64,000 nucleotides of DNA from Microbacterium sp. Leaf288 (GCF_001422925.1 NZ_LMNI01000001.1:366087-430086), one strand, 5' to 3'. Numbered from the stretch's first letter, positions 39,155-49,096 are shown. Program-made: numbers and translations. The notes: generated by a model from the letters alone, not told the origin.

Positions 39155-39691
39155 TTATCCGTAGGTATCGCGCGGACCGCGCCCTGGAATCGTTCTGGGA
39201 CCCCATTTCCAGGAGGGGACGTCCGGCCCGATGAAGCGGACCGCGTTCACCCCGGCCTCGGGGTACCGGCGGACGATCTCCGAGAGGATCTGCGCGCGCA
39301 TCAGCTGGAGCTGCTTGGCCCACGCCGTCGAGTCTGCCTGGATGGTGAGGGTGCCGTCCGAGAACGCGACCGGCCGGGTGTGCTTCGCGGTGTCCTCGCC
39401 GGCCACCTGATCCCACGCACGGACGACGTCCTCCCGCGCCAGCTGAGGATCCCATCCGGCCTCGCGGGTGAGGTCGGCGAGCACGTCGCCGACGCCGCGC
39501 GGGTCGCGCCCCGGGGCGAACGGGATGTTCTCGTCGTCCGCGGTGCGCCGGCGGCGCTTGCGGTACGACCGGGCCGAGGGCTCGAGACCGCGCAGACGCA
39601 GGTACGTCGAGATCGTCTCCGGGACGGCCGTGCGATCGAGAGGGGCGGGCTTCTGGGGAGTGGCCGCCGGCTCTTCGGGGCGTTCAGGCAT
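39155..39691 (-). CDS. dciA: DciA family (DUF721) helicase-loading factor
   Basis: 178 residues. The conserved DUF721/DciA domain occupies the C-terminal ~100 residues (LADLTREAGWDPQLAREDVV, AWDQVAGEDTAKHTRPVAFS, then TLTIQADSTAWAKQLQLMRA). DciA loads the replicative helicase DnaB in bacteria lacking DnaC or DnaI. The N-terminus is basic and disordered (RSYRKRRRRTADDEN). ATG 39691 overlaps the recF stop by eight bases, so it is the distal gene of dnaN-recF-dciA. Confidence 0.93.
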   Translation of the reverse strand: MPERPEEPAATPQKPAPLDRTAVPETISTYLRLRGLEPSARSYRKRRRRTADDENIPFAPGRDPRGVGDVLADLTREAGWDPQLAREDVVRAWDQVAGEDTAKHTRPVAFSDGTLTIQADSTAWAKQLQLMRAQILSEIVRRYPEAGVNAVRFIGPDVPSWKWGPRTIPGRGPRDTYG

Positions 39692-40892
39692 CGGCCGCCT
39701 CCGACTCGACGGGACCCACGATGCGGCCGGCCTCGACACGCACCATCCGAGCGCGCAGCTCACCGGGCACATCGCCCTCGACCGCGGCGGTGACCACGAC
39801 CTGCTCGTAGTCGGCCGCGAGGTGCGCCAGGCGTGCGCGGCGGTCGGTGTCGAGCTCGGCGAAGACGTCGTCGAGGATCAGCACCGGGTCTCCGAGGCGC
39901 GAATCCGCGCGCAGCAGCTCCGCCGACGCGAGCCGGAGCGAGAGGGCGACCGACCACGACTCGCCGTGCGATGCGTACCCCTTCACCGGAAGCCCGCGGA
40001 TCCGCAGCAGCAGGTCGTCACGGTGCGGCCCCACCAGCGTGAGCCCGCGCTCGAGCTCGGATGTGCGCTTCGCCGCGAGCGCCTGACGGAAGAGCTCTGC
40101 GATGCGGGTGGTCGAGGCATCCGTCCTCGCGGTCTCGGCGTCTGGGCCCGGCGCCGCGCCGACGCCCGAATCCCCGTCTTCGCCGGTTTCGGCGCCGGCG
40201 ACCGAGAGCGCCCACTCGATCTCGGGGTTGTGGTCGGCCCCGGCGATGGCGGTGTAGGCCGCGGCGAGCGGGGTCGCCAGGTCGGTCGCGAGGGCGAGGC
40301 GCGCCGCGATGAGCTCGGTGCCGAGCGAGACGAGCTTCTCGTCCCAGACATCGAGGGTCGAAAGCGCGTCGCCGCGGATGCCGCGCGCCTTCGCCGACTT
40401 CAGCAGCGCGGTGCGCTGCTTGAGCACGCGGTCGTAGTCGGCCAACACCGCGGCCATGCGCGGAGTGCGCTGCACCAGGAGCTGGTCGGCGAAGCGGCGG
40501 CGCGCAGACGGATCGCCGCGCACGATCTGCAGATCCTCGGGGGCGAAGAGCACGACCTGCGCGTAGCGGGGAAGCTCCGCCGGCTTAACCGGAGCGCCGT
40601 TCACCCGCGCCTTGTTGGAACCCTGCCGGTTCACCTGCGCCTCGAGCTGCACGCGACGCTCGCCGTGGGCCAGTCGCGCGCGGATGATCGCGGCATCCGC
40701 CCCGTCACGCACCATGGGTGCGTCGTTCGATACCCGATGCGAGCCCAGAGTCGCGAAGAAGCCGATGGCCTCGGCGAGATTCGTCTTGCCCTGGCCGTTG
40801 CGGCCGACGAACACGTTCGGACCGGGCCCGAGCTCGACGTCGGCGGCCGCGTAGTTGCGGAAGTCGACGAGACTCAGGTGCTCCACGATCAC
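39684..40892 (-). CDS. recF: DNA replication/repair protein RecF
   Basis: 402-residue SMC-like ATPase. It begins VIVEHLSLVDFRNYAAADVE, the Walker A motif is VGRNGQGKTNLAEAI, the signature is in LSLRLASAELLR and the Walker B is DPVLILDDVFAELD. RecF helps load RecA at stalled forks and gaps with RecO and RecR. The GTG at 40892 is the start; a 37-bp gap separates it from dnaN upstream. Confidence 0.97.
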   Translation of the reverse strand: MIVEHLSLVDFRNYAAADVELGPGPNVFVGRNGQGKTNLAEAIGFFATLGSHRVSNDAPMVRDGADAAIIRARLAHGERRVQLEAQVNRQGSNKARVNGAPVKPAELPRYAQVVLFAPEDLQIVRGDPSARRRFADQLLVQRTPRMAAVLADYDRVLKQRTALLKSAKARGIRGDALSTLDVWDEKLVSLGTELIAARLALATDLATPLAAAYTAIAGADHNPEIEWALSVAGAETGEDGDSGVGAAPGPDAETARTDASTTRIAELFRQALAAKRTSELERGLTLVGPHRDDLLLRIRGLPVKGYASHGESWSVALSLRLASAELLRADSRLGDPVLILDDVFAELDTDRRARLAHLAADYEQVVVTAAVEGDVPGELRARMVRVEAGRIVGPVESEAADA

Positions 40893-40929
40893 CGGACAAG
40901 CCTAATGACGTGCTCCGACGACGGGCTGA

Positions 40930-42084
40930 TCAGCGAAGCAGCAGGTTGGGCTGCAGCAGGTAGCGGAACGAGTCCGAGCCGGCGCGGTCGACCGAGGTCT
41001 GCGGCGTGATGAGCACGGGACTCAGCTTGTTCGCGTTCTCGCTCGAGGTGAACGTGATGCGCACGAACTCGCTCTTCACGGCGCCGAGCGACTCGAGCAG
41101 GTACTGGGGGTTCAGACCCAGGGTGACTTCGTCGCCGCCGAGCAGCGTCGCGTCGACGGACTCGGTGGCGCGAGCCTGCTCGGTGCCCGAGGCATCCATC
41201 GACACACTGTCGGCCGTGAAGGTGAAGCGCAGCGGGGCCGAGCGGTCCAGGACGAGCGACACACGGCGCACGGCCTCGGCGAGCTCGGCGGTGTTGACGA
41301 CCGCGTGGTGCTCGGTCTGCTCGGGGAACAGGCGCCGAACCGGCGGGAAGTTGCCCTTGATGAGCAGTGAGGTCACGGTCTTGTTGCCGGCGGTGAAGGC
41401 GATGATCTCGCGGTCACCCGACCCTGAGAAGGCGATCGAGATGTCGCCGCCGTGCGCGAACGTCTTGCCGACCTCGGTCAGGGTGCGCGCGGGCACGAGT
41501 GCGGTCGTCGACTCGTCGCTCGCTGTGGTGCCGCCGTCCCACGGGATCTCGCGGAGCGCGACGCGGTAGCGGTCGGTGGCGACGAGGCTGAGGCTCGTTC
41601 CCGAGACCTCGAGCTGCACGCCGGTGAGCACCGGGGTGACGTCGTCGCGCGATGCGGCGAACGCGACCTGCGCGATCGCGGTGGCGAAGTCCTCGGAGGG
41701 CACGAGACCGGAGTCACCGGTCACCTCGGGGATCGCGGGGTACTCCTGCACCGGCATCGAGGCGAGGGTGAAGCGCGCGGAACCACAGGTGAGCAGGATG
41801 CCGCCGTCTTCGTCGACCTCGATCTGGATCGGTGCGTTCGGCAGACGGCTGGCGATGTCGGAGAGCAGCCGGCCGTGGACGAGGATCGTGCCCGGCTCGT
41901 CGACGGTCGCCTCGATCGTGGTGCGCGCAGACGCTTCGTAGTCGAACGCGGCGAGCGAGAGGCCTTCAGCGGATGCCTCGATCAGCACGCCCGCGAGGAT
42001 CGGCTGAGGGTTGCGCTGCGGCAGGAGTTTGACGACGAACGATACGGCTTCGCTGAACACATCGCGATTGACGTGGAACTTCAC
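40930..42084 (-). CDS. dnaN: DNA polymerase III beta subunit (sliding clamp)
   Basis: 384-residue ring-forming processivity clamp. The start MKFHVNRDVFSEAVSFVVKL is family-typical, and three homologous beta-clamp domains follow with landmarks such as LLSDIASRLPNAPIQIEVDE, EYPAIPEVTG and SRDDVTPVLTGVQLEVSG. It tethers polymerase, and in actinobacteria also NucS, to DNA. The start is GTG 42084. It is the first gene of a dnaN-recF-dciA operon read away from oriC. Confidence 0.98.
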   Translation of the reverse strand: MKFHVNRDVFSEAVSFVVKLLPQRNPQPILAGVLIEASAEGLSLAAFDYEASARTTIEATVDEPGTILVHGRLLSDIASRLPNAPIQIEVDEDGGILLTCGSARFTLASMPVQEYPAIPEVTGDSGLVPSEDFATAIAQVAFAASRDDVTPVLTGVQLEVSGTSLSLVATDRYRVALREIPWDGGTTASDESTTALVPARTLTEVGKTFAHGGDISIAFSGSGDREIIAFTAGNKTVTSLLIKGNFPPVRRLFPEQTEHHAVVNTAELAEAVRRVSLVLDRSAPLRFTFTADSVSMDASGTEQARATESVDATLLGGDEVTLGLNPQYLLESLGAVKSEFVRITFTSSENANKLSPVLITPQTSVDRAGSDSFRYLLQPNLLLR

Positions 42085-42564
42085 GAACGCTCCCTCTGCA
42101 GCGGGCCCTTCGACTGCGGGCTCGGGGTTCTCATGCTAGTGCCAGCCTCGGAGATTGCCAGTCCGCCGTCTCGTCTCGGGGCTTGTCCACCGCAAAGGTG
42201 ATCGGACGGGTTTCATCACAAAGATTTCTTGTCATGGTGTTAACGGCTGTGGAAACTGTGGACAACTGCCGCGTTGCCAGTCGGGAGAGGGAAACCACAC
42301 GCTTGTGAGTTGTGGAGACGCTCCGGAGAGCGATCGGAAAGACGAATGACAAAACCTGTGGAGTCCGCAATCCATCCACAGGTCTCCCCCGCTCGTTCAC
42401 AGCAGTTTCCGCAGCTTGGGAGAGTTATCCACAGGTTTTCCACACTGTGCAGAACCGGAATAATGGCCCTGCTCCCCGCGCGTGTCAAGAACTTCTTCGG
42501 GCATATGCGACGAGGGGCCGGCGCGTCGTGACGCACCGGCCCCTCGAAGGGCGTGGAGGACGGA
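42085..42564. other. oriC: oriC, chromosomal replication origin
   Basis: Non-coding region between dnaN and dnaA, the usual oriC place. DnaA-box matches: TTATCCACA at 42425-42433 (perfect), TGTGGACAA at 42257-42265 (perfect actinobacterial form), CCATCCACA at 42372-42380, TTTTCCACA at 42436-42444, TGTGGAAAC at 42248-42256 and TTGTCCACC at 42183-42191, plus weaker TGTGG words. The stretch 42209-42245 (TTTCATCACAAAG, TTTCTTGTCATGG) is the most AT-rich part and is the best candidate for the unwinding element. The exact unwinding site is inferred. Confidence 0.92.
42511..42546 (-). terminator. dnaA terminator
   Basis: CGAGGGGCCGG (42511-42521) pairs with CCGGCCCCTCG (42536-42546) beginning about 19 bp after the dnaA stop. 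The hairpin separates the dnaA transcript from oriC. Confidence 0.8.
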
Positions 42565-44016
42565 TCAGCGACCGTTGCGGCCGAGCTGAGCGGTGATCTC
42601 GGTCACCTGGTTGTAGATCGAGCGGCGCTCCTTCATGAGCTCGCTGATCTTCTTGTACGCGTACATCACGGTGGTGTGGTCGCGGTTGCCGAACAGCTGC
42701 CCGATCTTGGGCAGCGACAGGCTCGTGCGCTCGCGACACAGATACATCGCGATCTGACGCGCTGTGGCGACCGACTGCGAGCGGCTGGACCCGTAGAGGT
42801 CGTCGACGGTGAGCTTGAAGTAGGCCGCGGTCGCCGTGATGATGTCGGTCGGCGAGATGACGTTGGCATCGTCCTGGTCGACGATGTCGCGCAGCACCGT
42901 CTGGGCGAGCGACATGTCGAGCGTCGAGCGGTTGAGGCTCGCGAACGCCGAGACGCGGATGAGTGCGCCCTCGAGCTCGCGGATGTTGCTCGACACGACA
43001 GTCGCGATGTACTCCATGACCTCGTCGGGGATGTGGAGTCGCTCGGACTGCGCCTTCTTGCGGAGGATCGCGATACGCGTCTCGAGGTCGGGCGCCTGCA
43101 CGTCGGTGATGAGGCCCCACTCGAACCGGCTGCGCATGCGGTCCTCGAAGCCGGTGAGGTGCTTCGGGGGCACGTCGCTCGTGATCACGACCTGCTTGTC
43201 GTGATCGTGCAGCTGATTGAACGTGTGGAAGAAGGCTTCCTGCGTCTCGGCGCGGCCCTGCAGGAACTGGATGTCGTCGATCAGGAGGATGTCGACATCC
43301 CGGTACCGCGCCTGGAACGCCGAGCCTCGGTTGTTGGCGATCGAGTTGATGAAGTCGTTGGTGAACTCTTCGCTCGACACGTACCGCACGCGGATGCCGG
43401 CGTAGAGGCTCAGCGCATAGTCGCCGATCGCGTGGAGGAGGTGGGTCTTGCCCAGACCCGAGTCGCCGTAGATGAAGAGCGGGTTGTAGGCCTTGGCCGG
43501 CGCCTCGGCGACCGCGACCGCCGCGGCATGGGCGAAGCGGTTGGACTGCCCGATGACGAAGTTGTCGAACGTGTACTTCGGGTTCAGTCGCGTATCGCTG
43601 CGCGAGACGGATGCTGTGTCCCCCGGTTCGTCGAGCGGCGGGCGTCCGACCGGCGGCCCGGACTGCAGTCCGACGGGCGACGCGATCGGCGCCGCCGTGG
43701 ACTGGACCGGGATCGGTGCGGTGAGGTGCACGTCGGCGAGATCCGGGTTCACGACGACGCGGAAATTCGACGCGGGATCCTGGACGTCCTGGCCGACGCG
43801 CGTGAGCGCCTCAAGGATCGGCGCACGCATGCGCTTGGTGAACTGCGCCGCGGTCAGATCGTTGGGGACGTCGAGATAGAGCGTCCCGCCCATCACTCCC
43901 TGCGGAACGGCCAGGCTGATGAAGCCGTGCAGCTGCGGGGTGATGCGATCATCTCGCACGAGTTCGTCCAGAACGGCCGTCCAGACCGGTACATCTGGAA
44001 CTTCGTGCGGTGTCAT
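42565..44016 (-). CDS. dnaA: Chromosomal replication initiator DnaA
   Basis: 483 residues. Domain I (residues 1-~90) is [20 protein letters not shown]; domain II is a Pro/Ser-rich linker; domain III is the AAA+ ATPase with Walker [16 protein letters not shown] and Walker [12 protein letters not shown]; domain IV is the DNA-binding helix-turn-helix ending [18 protein letters not shown]. It binds DnaA boxes at oriC and unwinds it. A perfect DnaA box lies 58 bp upstream of its start, so autoregulation is likely. Confidence 0.98.
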   Translation of the reverse strand: MTPHEVPDVPVWTAVLDELVRDDRITPQLHGFISLAVPQGVMGGTLYLDVPNDLTAAQFTKRMRAPILEALTRVGQDVQDPASNFRVVVNPDLADVHLTAPIPVQSTAAPIASPVGLQSGPPVGRPPLDEPGDTASVSRSDTRLNPKYTFDNFVIGQSNRFAHAAAVAVAEAPAKAYNPLFIYGDSGLGKTHLLHAIGDYALSLYAGIRVRYVSSEEFTNDFINSIANNRGSAFQARYRDVDILLIDDIQFLQGRAETQEAFFHTFNQLHDHDKQVVITSDVPPKHLTGFEDRMRSRFEWGLITDVQAPDLETRIAILRKKAQSERLHIPDEVMEYIATVVSSNIRELEGALIRVSAFASLNRSTLDMSLAQTVLRDIVDQDDANVISPTDIITATAAYFKLTVDDLYGSSRSQSVATARQIAMYLCRERTSLSLPKIGQLFGNRDHTTVMYAYKKISELMKERRSIYNQVTEITAQLGRNGR

Positions 44017-44325
44017 GGCCCCCCCGGGTTGTTGATGATTCCACCGGAGGCCGCGGAAATGTCGGTGCAGGCCTGTGGATAACTGCCGGAGCCACGCTAG
44101 TCAGGAGGCGTCGCGTGAGCAAACTCCACTGTAGAACCGGCCTGCGTGTCGGTGCCAGGGTCGATCCCCTCTCCGGTGCATAATGACACGTTCTGCGCTC
44201 GGTTTGAGTTCTCGGGCAACTCGACGTAGCCTTAATCGGTTGACTTATGCCCTCGTGGCAGTCGCCCCTGTACACACGTCCCCGGTCTCGAGCGTCCCGG
44301 TGACACCTGATCGGAAGTAGTCCCC
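44017..44325. promoter_or_regulatory. Divergent dnaA-rpmH promoter region
   Basis: 309 bp without a gene. A perfect DnaA box in the reverse sense (TGTGGATAA, 44074-44082) is near the dnaA start and may autoregulate it. For rpmH a plausible promoter is TTGAGT (44203-44208) with an 18-bp spacer to TAGCCT (44227-44232); a second TTGACT is at 44240-44245. The rest shows nothing further. Confidence 0.55.
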
Positions 44326-44463
44326 ATGAGCAAGCGCACCTTCCAGCCCAACAACCGCCGCCGCGCCAAGAAGCACGGCTTCCGCGCCCGCATGCGCACG
44401 CGCGCCGGCCGTTCGATCCTGTCGGCTCGCCGCGCCAAGGGGCGCACCGAGCTCTCGGCCTGA
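44326..44463 (+). CDS. rpmH: 50S ribosomal protein L34
   Basis: 45-residue, strongly basic L34 ([20 protein letters not shown], ending AKGRTELSA). It binds 23S rRNA in the large subunit. It is the first gene of the rpmH-rnpA-yidD-yidC-jag-rsmG series that runs rightward from the origin in nearly all bacteria. Confidence 0.98.
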   Translation: MSKRTFQPNNRRRAKKHGFRARMRTRAGRSILSARRAKGRTELSA

Positions 44464-44471
44464 GCCGAGCG

Positions 44472-44807
44472 GTGCTCGCGAGGCCGCACCGACTCACCCG
44501 CGGATCGGAGTACAAGGCCGTTGTCCGTCGGGGTCGTCGGTGTGCCGGAGCGCACACCATCACCTACGTGAACCGCGTCGTGACCGATGGTCCGGCGCGG
44601 TTCGGCTTCATCGTGAGCAAGCAGGTCGGTGGCGCCGTCGTGCGCAACACCGTCCGTCGCCGGCTCAAGGCGCTGTGCTTCGAGTCCATCGACTCGGTCG
44701 CGCCGGGCAGCGAGGTTGTGATCCGCGCACTGCCCAGTGCGGCATCCGCGTCCTTCGATGATCTGCGCAGCGACGTCGTGAAGTGCCTCGCACGGAGGGC
44801 CGCATGA
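44472..44807 (+). CDS. rnpA: Ribonuclease P protein component
   Basis: 111 residues. Starts [20 protein letters not shown], and the RNA-binding signature is [13 protein letters not shown]. It binds the RNase P RNA that trims tRNA 5' ends. The start is GTG 44472, eight bases after the rpmH stop. Its stop overlaps the yidD ATG (ATGA). Confidence 0.96.
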   Translation: MLARPHRLTRGSEYKAVVRRGRRCAGAHTITYVNRVVTDGPARFGFIVSKQVGGAVVRNTVRRRLKALCFESIDSVAPGSEVVIRALPSAASASFDDLRSDVVKCLARRAA

Positions 44808-45160
44808 GCGTTCTTCCCGCCTACGCGTTCGGAGACGCCGAGTTCGCGGCATCCGATTCCCTGCGCAGCCTCCCTCTGCTCCCCCGCAACGCGCTGCTTG
44901 CGCTGCTGCACGGCTACCGTGCCACGATCTCGCACACCTACGGCGACGTCTGCAAGTACTACCCGTCGTGCTCGGCGTACGCCGTCGGCGCGGTGCAGCA
45001 GCACGGCGCCGTCGTCGGTTCGGCTCTGACCGCCGCGCGCATCGCACGCTGCCACCCCTGGGCGGTCGGCGGCGTCGACGACGTGCCGCCCCGCAAGAAC
45101 TTCCGGCACGCCCTGACCCGACACGGGTTCGTCGTGCCTGCCCCCACCGGAAAGGACTGA
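44804..45160 (+). CDS. yidD: Membrane protein insertion efficiency factor YidD
   Basis: 118 residues. The conserved core is [20 protein letters not shown] followed by [17 protein letters not shown] and [12 protein letters not shown], the YidD domain. It acts with YidC in membrane protein insertion. It is coupled to rnpA by overlap and lies nine bases before yidC. Confidence 0.95.
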   Translation: MSVLPAYAFGDAEFAASDSLRSLPLLPRNALLALLHGYRATISHTYGDVCKYYPSCSAYAVGAVQQHGAVVGSALTAARIARCHPWAVGGVDDVPPRKNFRHALTRHGFVVPAPTGKD

Positions 45161-45168
45161 TCCTCCGC

Positions 45169-46320
45169 ATGGATCTCTTGTCAGCCCTCGCCTCGACGCC
45201 GTCGCCGTCCGCTCCGGCGACGAACGGCGGATTCGATCTCTTCGGGATCATCCTGTGGCCGCTCAAGTGGGCGGTCGAGGCGGTGCTCGTCTTCTGGCAC
45301 TGGCTCTTCACCGCGATCGGGCTTCCGGCGGCCGACGGCATCACGTGGGTGCTGGCGATCGTGGGTCTGGTGATCGTCGTGCGCTCGGCGATGATCCCGC
45401 TCTTCGTTCGGCAGATCAAGAGCCAGCGCAAGATGATGGAAATCGCCCCTGAACTGCGGAAAGTCCAGGAGAAGTACAAGGGCAAGAAGGACCAGCTGTC
45501 TCGCGAGGCCATGAGCCGCGAGACGATGGCGCTGTACAAGAAGCACGGCACGACCCCGGTCTCGAGCTGCCTGCCGCTGCTCGTGCAGATGCCCGTCTTC
45601 TTCGCGCTGTTCAGCGTGCTCAACGACGTCACCAAGCACGCAACAGCCGGGATCGGCGGCGTGGGCCTTCTCAACGCGGAGCTGACCCAGGAGTTCTACA
45701 ACGCGAAGCTGTTCGGCGTCGCTTCGCTGCACGAGACGCTGATCGACGCCGTCAACACGGGAAACACCCCGGCGATCATCATCCTCGTCGTGCTCGTCGT
45801 GCTGATGATCGTGTCGCAGTTCTTCACGCAGCTGCAGATCATCTCGAAGAACCTGTCCCCCGAGGCCAAGACCGGCCAGGCCTACCAGATGCAGAAGATC
45901 ATGCTGTACATTCTGCCGCTGGGCTTCATCTTCTCGGGTGTCTTCTTCCCGCTCGGCGTCGTCATCTACTGGTTCGTGTCGAACCTGTGGACCATGGGCC
46001 AGCAGTTCCTCGTCATCCGTGAGATGCCGACCCCCGGCTCCGACGCGGCCAAGGCGCGCGAAGAGCGTCTCGCGAAGAAGGGCAAGGCGATCGATGCCTC
46101 GGGCAAGGTCGTCCCGATGGACAAGTACGTCGCCGAGCAGCAGCGCCTCTATGAAGAGGCCGAGCGCGCGAAGGCAGCGGCGCCGAAGCGTCAGCAGCCC
46201 GTGAGCAAGCAGCGCGCGAAGAAGCAGGGTCAGAAGCAGCCCGGATCCGGTCAGAAGCAGGGCGACCAGGTCTCCGGTGGGACCGACCCGGGCAAGCCCG
46301 GCACCGGCTCCACTTCCTGA
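45169..46320 (+). CDS. yidC: Membrane protein insertase YidC
   Basis: 383 residues. Membrane helices begin near residue 25 (WPLKWAVEAVLVFWHWLF) and the conserved core carries the hydrophilic-groove arginine in VVRSAMIPLFVRQIKSQRKM. The cytoplasmic coiled region is EIAPELRKVQEKYKGKKDQL and SSCLPLLVQMPVFFALFSVL follows. The C-terminal tail is basic and Gln-rich (PVSKQRAKKQGQKQ), typical of actinobacterial YidC. It inserts membrane proteins with or without SecYEG. Confidence 0.97.
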   Translation: MDLLSALASTPSPSAPATNGGFDLFGIILWPLKWAVEAVLVFWHWLFTAIGLPAADGITWVLAIVGLVIVVRSAMIPLFVRQIKSQRKMMEIAPELRKVQEKYKGKKDQLSREAMSRETMALYKKHGTTPVSSCLPLLVQMPVFFALFSVLNDVTKHATAGIGGVGLLNAELTQEFYNAKLFGVASLHETLIDAVNTGNTPAIIILVVLVVLMIVSQFFTQLQIISKNLSPEAKTGQAYQMQKIMLYILPLGFIFSGVFFPLGVVIYWFVSNLWTMGQQFLVIREMPTPGSDAAKAREERLAKKGKAIDASGKVVPMDKYVAEQQRLYEEAERAKAAAPKRQQPVSKQRAKKQGQKQPGSGQKQGDQVSGGTDPGKPGTGSTS

Positions 46321-46355
46321 AGACCCCGACCGACGTCACACACGAGGATCACGCC

Positions 46356-46874
46356 ATGACCACGTCACCTGAGTACGCCCCTGTCGACACGCGCGAAGAG
46401 CGGGTCCCCGCGACCGTCGCCCAGCTCGAGGAAGAAGGCGACGTCGCCGCCGACTTCATCGAGGGTCTGCTCGACATCGCCGACATCGACGGCGACCTCG
46501 ATCTCGATGTGCGCGCGGGCCGCGCGTACGTATCGGTCGAGGCGCCGTCCGGCGGATCGGTCGATCTGATCGCCGCACCCGACACCGTTCAGGCGCTCCA
46601 GGAGCTGACGCGCATCGCGGTGCAGAACCGCACCGGTCGCTTCTCGCGCCTGATCCTCGACATCGGCGGCTCGCGCGACGCTCGGCAGAACGAGCTGACC
46701 GCTCTCGTCGACCGCGCGATTGCCCGGCTGGATGACGGTGCCTCGCAGGCGTCGTTGCCGGCGATGTCGAGCTACGAGCGCAAGGTCGTCCACGACATCG
46801 TCGCGGAGCGCGGCTTCGTGTCCGAGTCGTACGGTGAGGGCGCCGACCGTCACACGGTGATCCGTCGCGGCTGA
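46356..46874 (+). CDS. jag: Jag/KhpB-type RNA-binding protein (KH-R3H)
   Basis: 172 residues. An N-terminal acidic region (TREERVPATVAQLEEEGDVA) leads to a type II KH domain (~residues 60-110) and a C-terminal R3H domain (YERKVVHDIVAERGFVSESY). The KH GXXG loop is lost: the family segment LxGxxGxxLxALQ reads LIAAPDTVQALQ. R3H retains its usual Arg/His positions (EGADRHTVIRRG). It is expected to bind RNA and influence envelope gene expression. It follows yidC after 35 bp. Confidence 0.9.
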   Translation: MTTSPEYAPVDTREERVPATVAQLEEEGDVAADFIEGLLDIADIDGDLDLDVRAGRAYVSVEAPSGGSVDLIAAPDTVQALQELTRIAVQNRTGRFSRLILDIGGSRDARQNELTALVDRAIARLDDGASQASLPAMSSYERKVVHDIVAERGFVSESYGEGADRHTVIRRG

Positions 46875-46881
46875 GCCGCGC

Positions 46882-46895
46882 GTTTCACGTGAAAC
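46882..46895. promoter_or_regulatory. parS site 1
   Basis: GTTTCACGTGAAAC, the core of the ParB-binding palindrome, in the 48-bp jag-rsmG gap. Flanking bases are C and A, one mismatch from the 16-bp consensus. Confidence 0.95.
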
Positions 46896-46899
46896 AGTC

Positions 46900-46917
46900 G
46901 TGCTGAGCTTGTCGAAG
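46900..46917. repeat. Short REP-like word next to parS 1
   Basis: GTGCTGAGCTTGTCGAAG lies between the first parS and the rsmG start. Words of the kind GAGCTTGTCGAAG are frequent in intergenic regions of related genomes from general knowledge; one copy is visible here. Confidence 0.4.
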
Positions 46918-46922
46918 AATCG

Positions 46923-47546
46923 ATGATCGAGATCGAGCAGGAACCCCCGGCCGCCGCCGAGATCTTCGGCGACCGCATCGACGTCGCGCGGAAGTTCGCC
47001 GAAGCCCTCGGACAGCACGGTGAAGAGCGCGGGCTGATCGGTCCACTTGAACCGCCGCGCCTCTGGTCGCGCCACATCCTGAACAGCGCGGTCATCGCTC
47101 CCCTGTTCTCCGGCCGCGTCGGTGACGTGGGGTCGGGCGCCGGCCTCCCCGGGCTCGTACTCGCGATCGCGCGTCCCGATGTCGAGTGGGTCCTCATCGA
47201 GCCGATGGAGCGCCGGGTCGCGTGGCTGTCGGAGCAGGCCGAGTCGCTCGAGCTGGACAACGTCGAGGTGCTGCGCGCCCGGGCCGAGGATTGGAAGCGC
47301 GGTCCTTCGCTGGATGCCGTCACTGCCCGTGCTGTGAGCGCCCTGCGCACCCTGGTGCCGATCACCGCTCCCCTGGTGCGCGACGGGGGCGAGCTCATCC
47401 TCCTCAAGGGGACGAGCGCCGCGAACGAGATCGAGGCAGCCGAGAAGCAGCTCCGCAAGTTCAAGGTGACGAACCCGCGCGTCGAGGTCGTCGGCGAAGG
47501 TCTGCTTCCCGAACCGTCGCGGGTGATCCGAGCGACCGTACGCTGA
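46923..47546 (+). CDS. rsmG: 16S rRNA (guanine527-N7)-methyltransferase RsmG (GidB)
   Basis: 207 residues. The SAM-binding motif is VGDVGSGAGLPGLVLAIARP, followed by VEWVLIEPMERRVAWLSEQA and VTARAVSALRTLV. The N-terminus carries RLWSRHILNSAVI. RsmG adds m7G527 to 16S rRNA using SAM. In the ancestral order it sits directly before parA, but here a 6.1 kb gene-free region separates the two. Confidence 0.96.
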   Translation: MIEIEQEPPAAAEIFGDRIDVARKFAEALGQHGEERGLIGPLEPPRLWSRHILNSAVIAPLFSGRVGDVGSGAGLPGLVLAIARPDVEWVLIEPMERRVAWLSEQAESLELDNVEVLRARAEDWKRGPSLDAVTARAVSALRTLVPITAPLVRDGGELILLKGTSAANEIEAAEKQLRKFKVTNPRVEVVGEGLLPEPSRVIRATVR

Positions 47547-47624
47547 CGGCTGGTCGCCGACAGCTCGATTTTCGGCGGACATTCGGCGTGGAAAGCGTCG
47601 GTCGAGAACCGACGCCGCGGGCAT

Positions 47625-47638
47625 GTTTCACGTGAAAC
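47625..47638. promoter_or_regulatory. parS site 2
   Basis: Perfect GTTTCACGTGAAAC flanked by T and G, 79 bp after rsmG. The preceding AT makes an artificial ATG so that the palindrome reads MFHVK. Confidence 0.95.
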
Positions 47639-48861
47639 GGCCTCATTATCGGGTCCGACTGCGCCTCCCCGGCAGCACGACGGATCGTCGACCGACGAGT
47701 GTCACTTATCCCGCAGCGGTCGCAGCGAAGGCGGGAGCACCGATGTGCACCGTCATCCGGCTGCCGAGGGCATACGGCTGGTCCGTCGGATGCAGCTCAC
47801 CCTGCTTAAGCCACGGAGATGCGGGACCCGCGGCCGTCGGCCTCGGATATTCGCTATGCGTCCCGCCTGTAAGAGGTAAGAGCGGATGGACATGCCCGAA
47901 CCCTGCTGGCGGACGTGCGCGAACCGCGGAGTGCAGGCGCACACCGGAACCCTCACGGCGCGTCTCCGCGGCACAGCGTCGATCACGGTGTCCCGGATGC
48001 GGAGAGCAGTGGGATCGCCACAGGTTGACCCGATTCCCCGTGACCTCCGGCCGTCTTGAACTCCCGAGGCCGGGGGCGAGCTCATGGTGTGCGGGATCGT
48101 CTATGTCGACGCCGCTGTCGCGGTTCTCCCACGGAGATTCTGTGTCCGCACGGTGAATGGGCCGGCCAGCAACGAGTGCTCGTGTTGGCCACGTCGGATC
48201 TCGCACCCCCTCGGACTCACTCCCCTGCCGGCGAGCGATTCCGATGAAGGTCGTCACAGAGGTGCGACCCGCCTTCTCCGTCGGTGGCGACTGGATCGCG
48301 CGGGGGCGAAGGTGACCACGACGCAACACCGGCTGCATCTTGCGTCGCTACGGGCGACGGATGCTGCGCCGCATTAGCCGACCGTTGTGCGCTGCAGCTC
48401 CGTCCCGCCATGCCGAACCCCAGTTCGACGCGCGACGTCGCTGGCGCTGCCACCAAGAAGCCCCGCGCCCGATCATCAGGCTGCATGCTCACACGGGATG
48501 CCCCTGGGGGCGGTCTCTTACTTCTCCCTGTGCAACGGGCGCTGGTTGTCATTGCTCCGGAGCATGCCCAGTCGTATTTGGAAGCGTCGATCCGCGCCGT
48601 GACAGCGGCCGTCCGGCTTGACCGCGGTGTTATTCCCGCACGTGTGCCGTGCGCTGGTCGGGCACAGCGGTCATCTCCGCCACTGCCCCACGCCACGCCT
48701 GATCGCGGCTTGAGTGCGTTCGCGACGCGGTGGCTCGAGACGGCACGCATCTAGCCACCGCAAAGTCTCGGGCGGCGGGCGCCGGGAACAGCGGGCTTCT
48801 CTTCCGAGGAGGCGTGGGAGATCTCGTCGATCGCACCTGCCGCGCCGGCGTCACTGATCAC

Positions 48862-48875
48862 GTTTCACGTGAAAC
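48862..48875. promoter_or_regulatory. parS site 3
   Basis: Perfect core, preceded by TGATCAC and followed by ATTCGGCG. These flanks resemble those of sites 5 and 6. Confidence 0.95.
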
Positions 48876-49082
48876 ATTCGGCGTCGAGGACGAGTGGATT
48901 GCCAGCCGTCCGGCGCGGGCGCTCTCCGACCCCAGCGCGGCGCCAACGCGAAGATCGAGGCGTCGTCGCACAGCGAAGCGGCGTCTTGCGGGGGCCACTG
49001 AACTCAAGCTGGGCGGTGCCGCCGCCTTCCGACGAGCCTTCGATATTCGGTCAACTGCGTCTCGAGTCATGTGGTCGACGGC

Positions 49083-49096
49083 GTTTCACGTGAAAC
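49083..49096. promoter_or_regulatory. parS site 4
   Basis: Perfect core flanked by C and A, 221 bp after site 3. Confidence 0.95.

Noticed and set aside
47623..48156. 177-codon frame starting MFHVK after rsmG
   Set aside because: Start is created by parS; sequence is Cys/Pro/Arg/Ser-rich with no motif and poor codon pattern.
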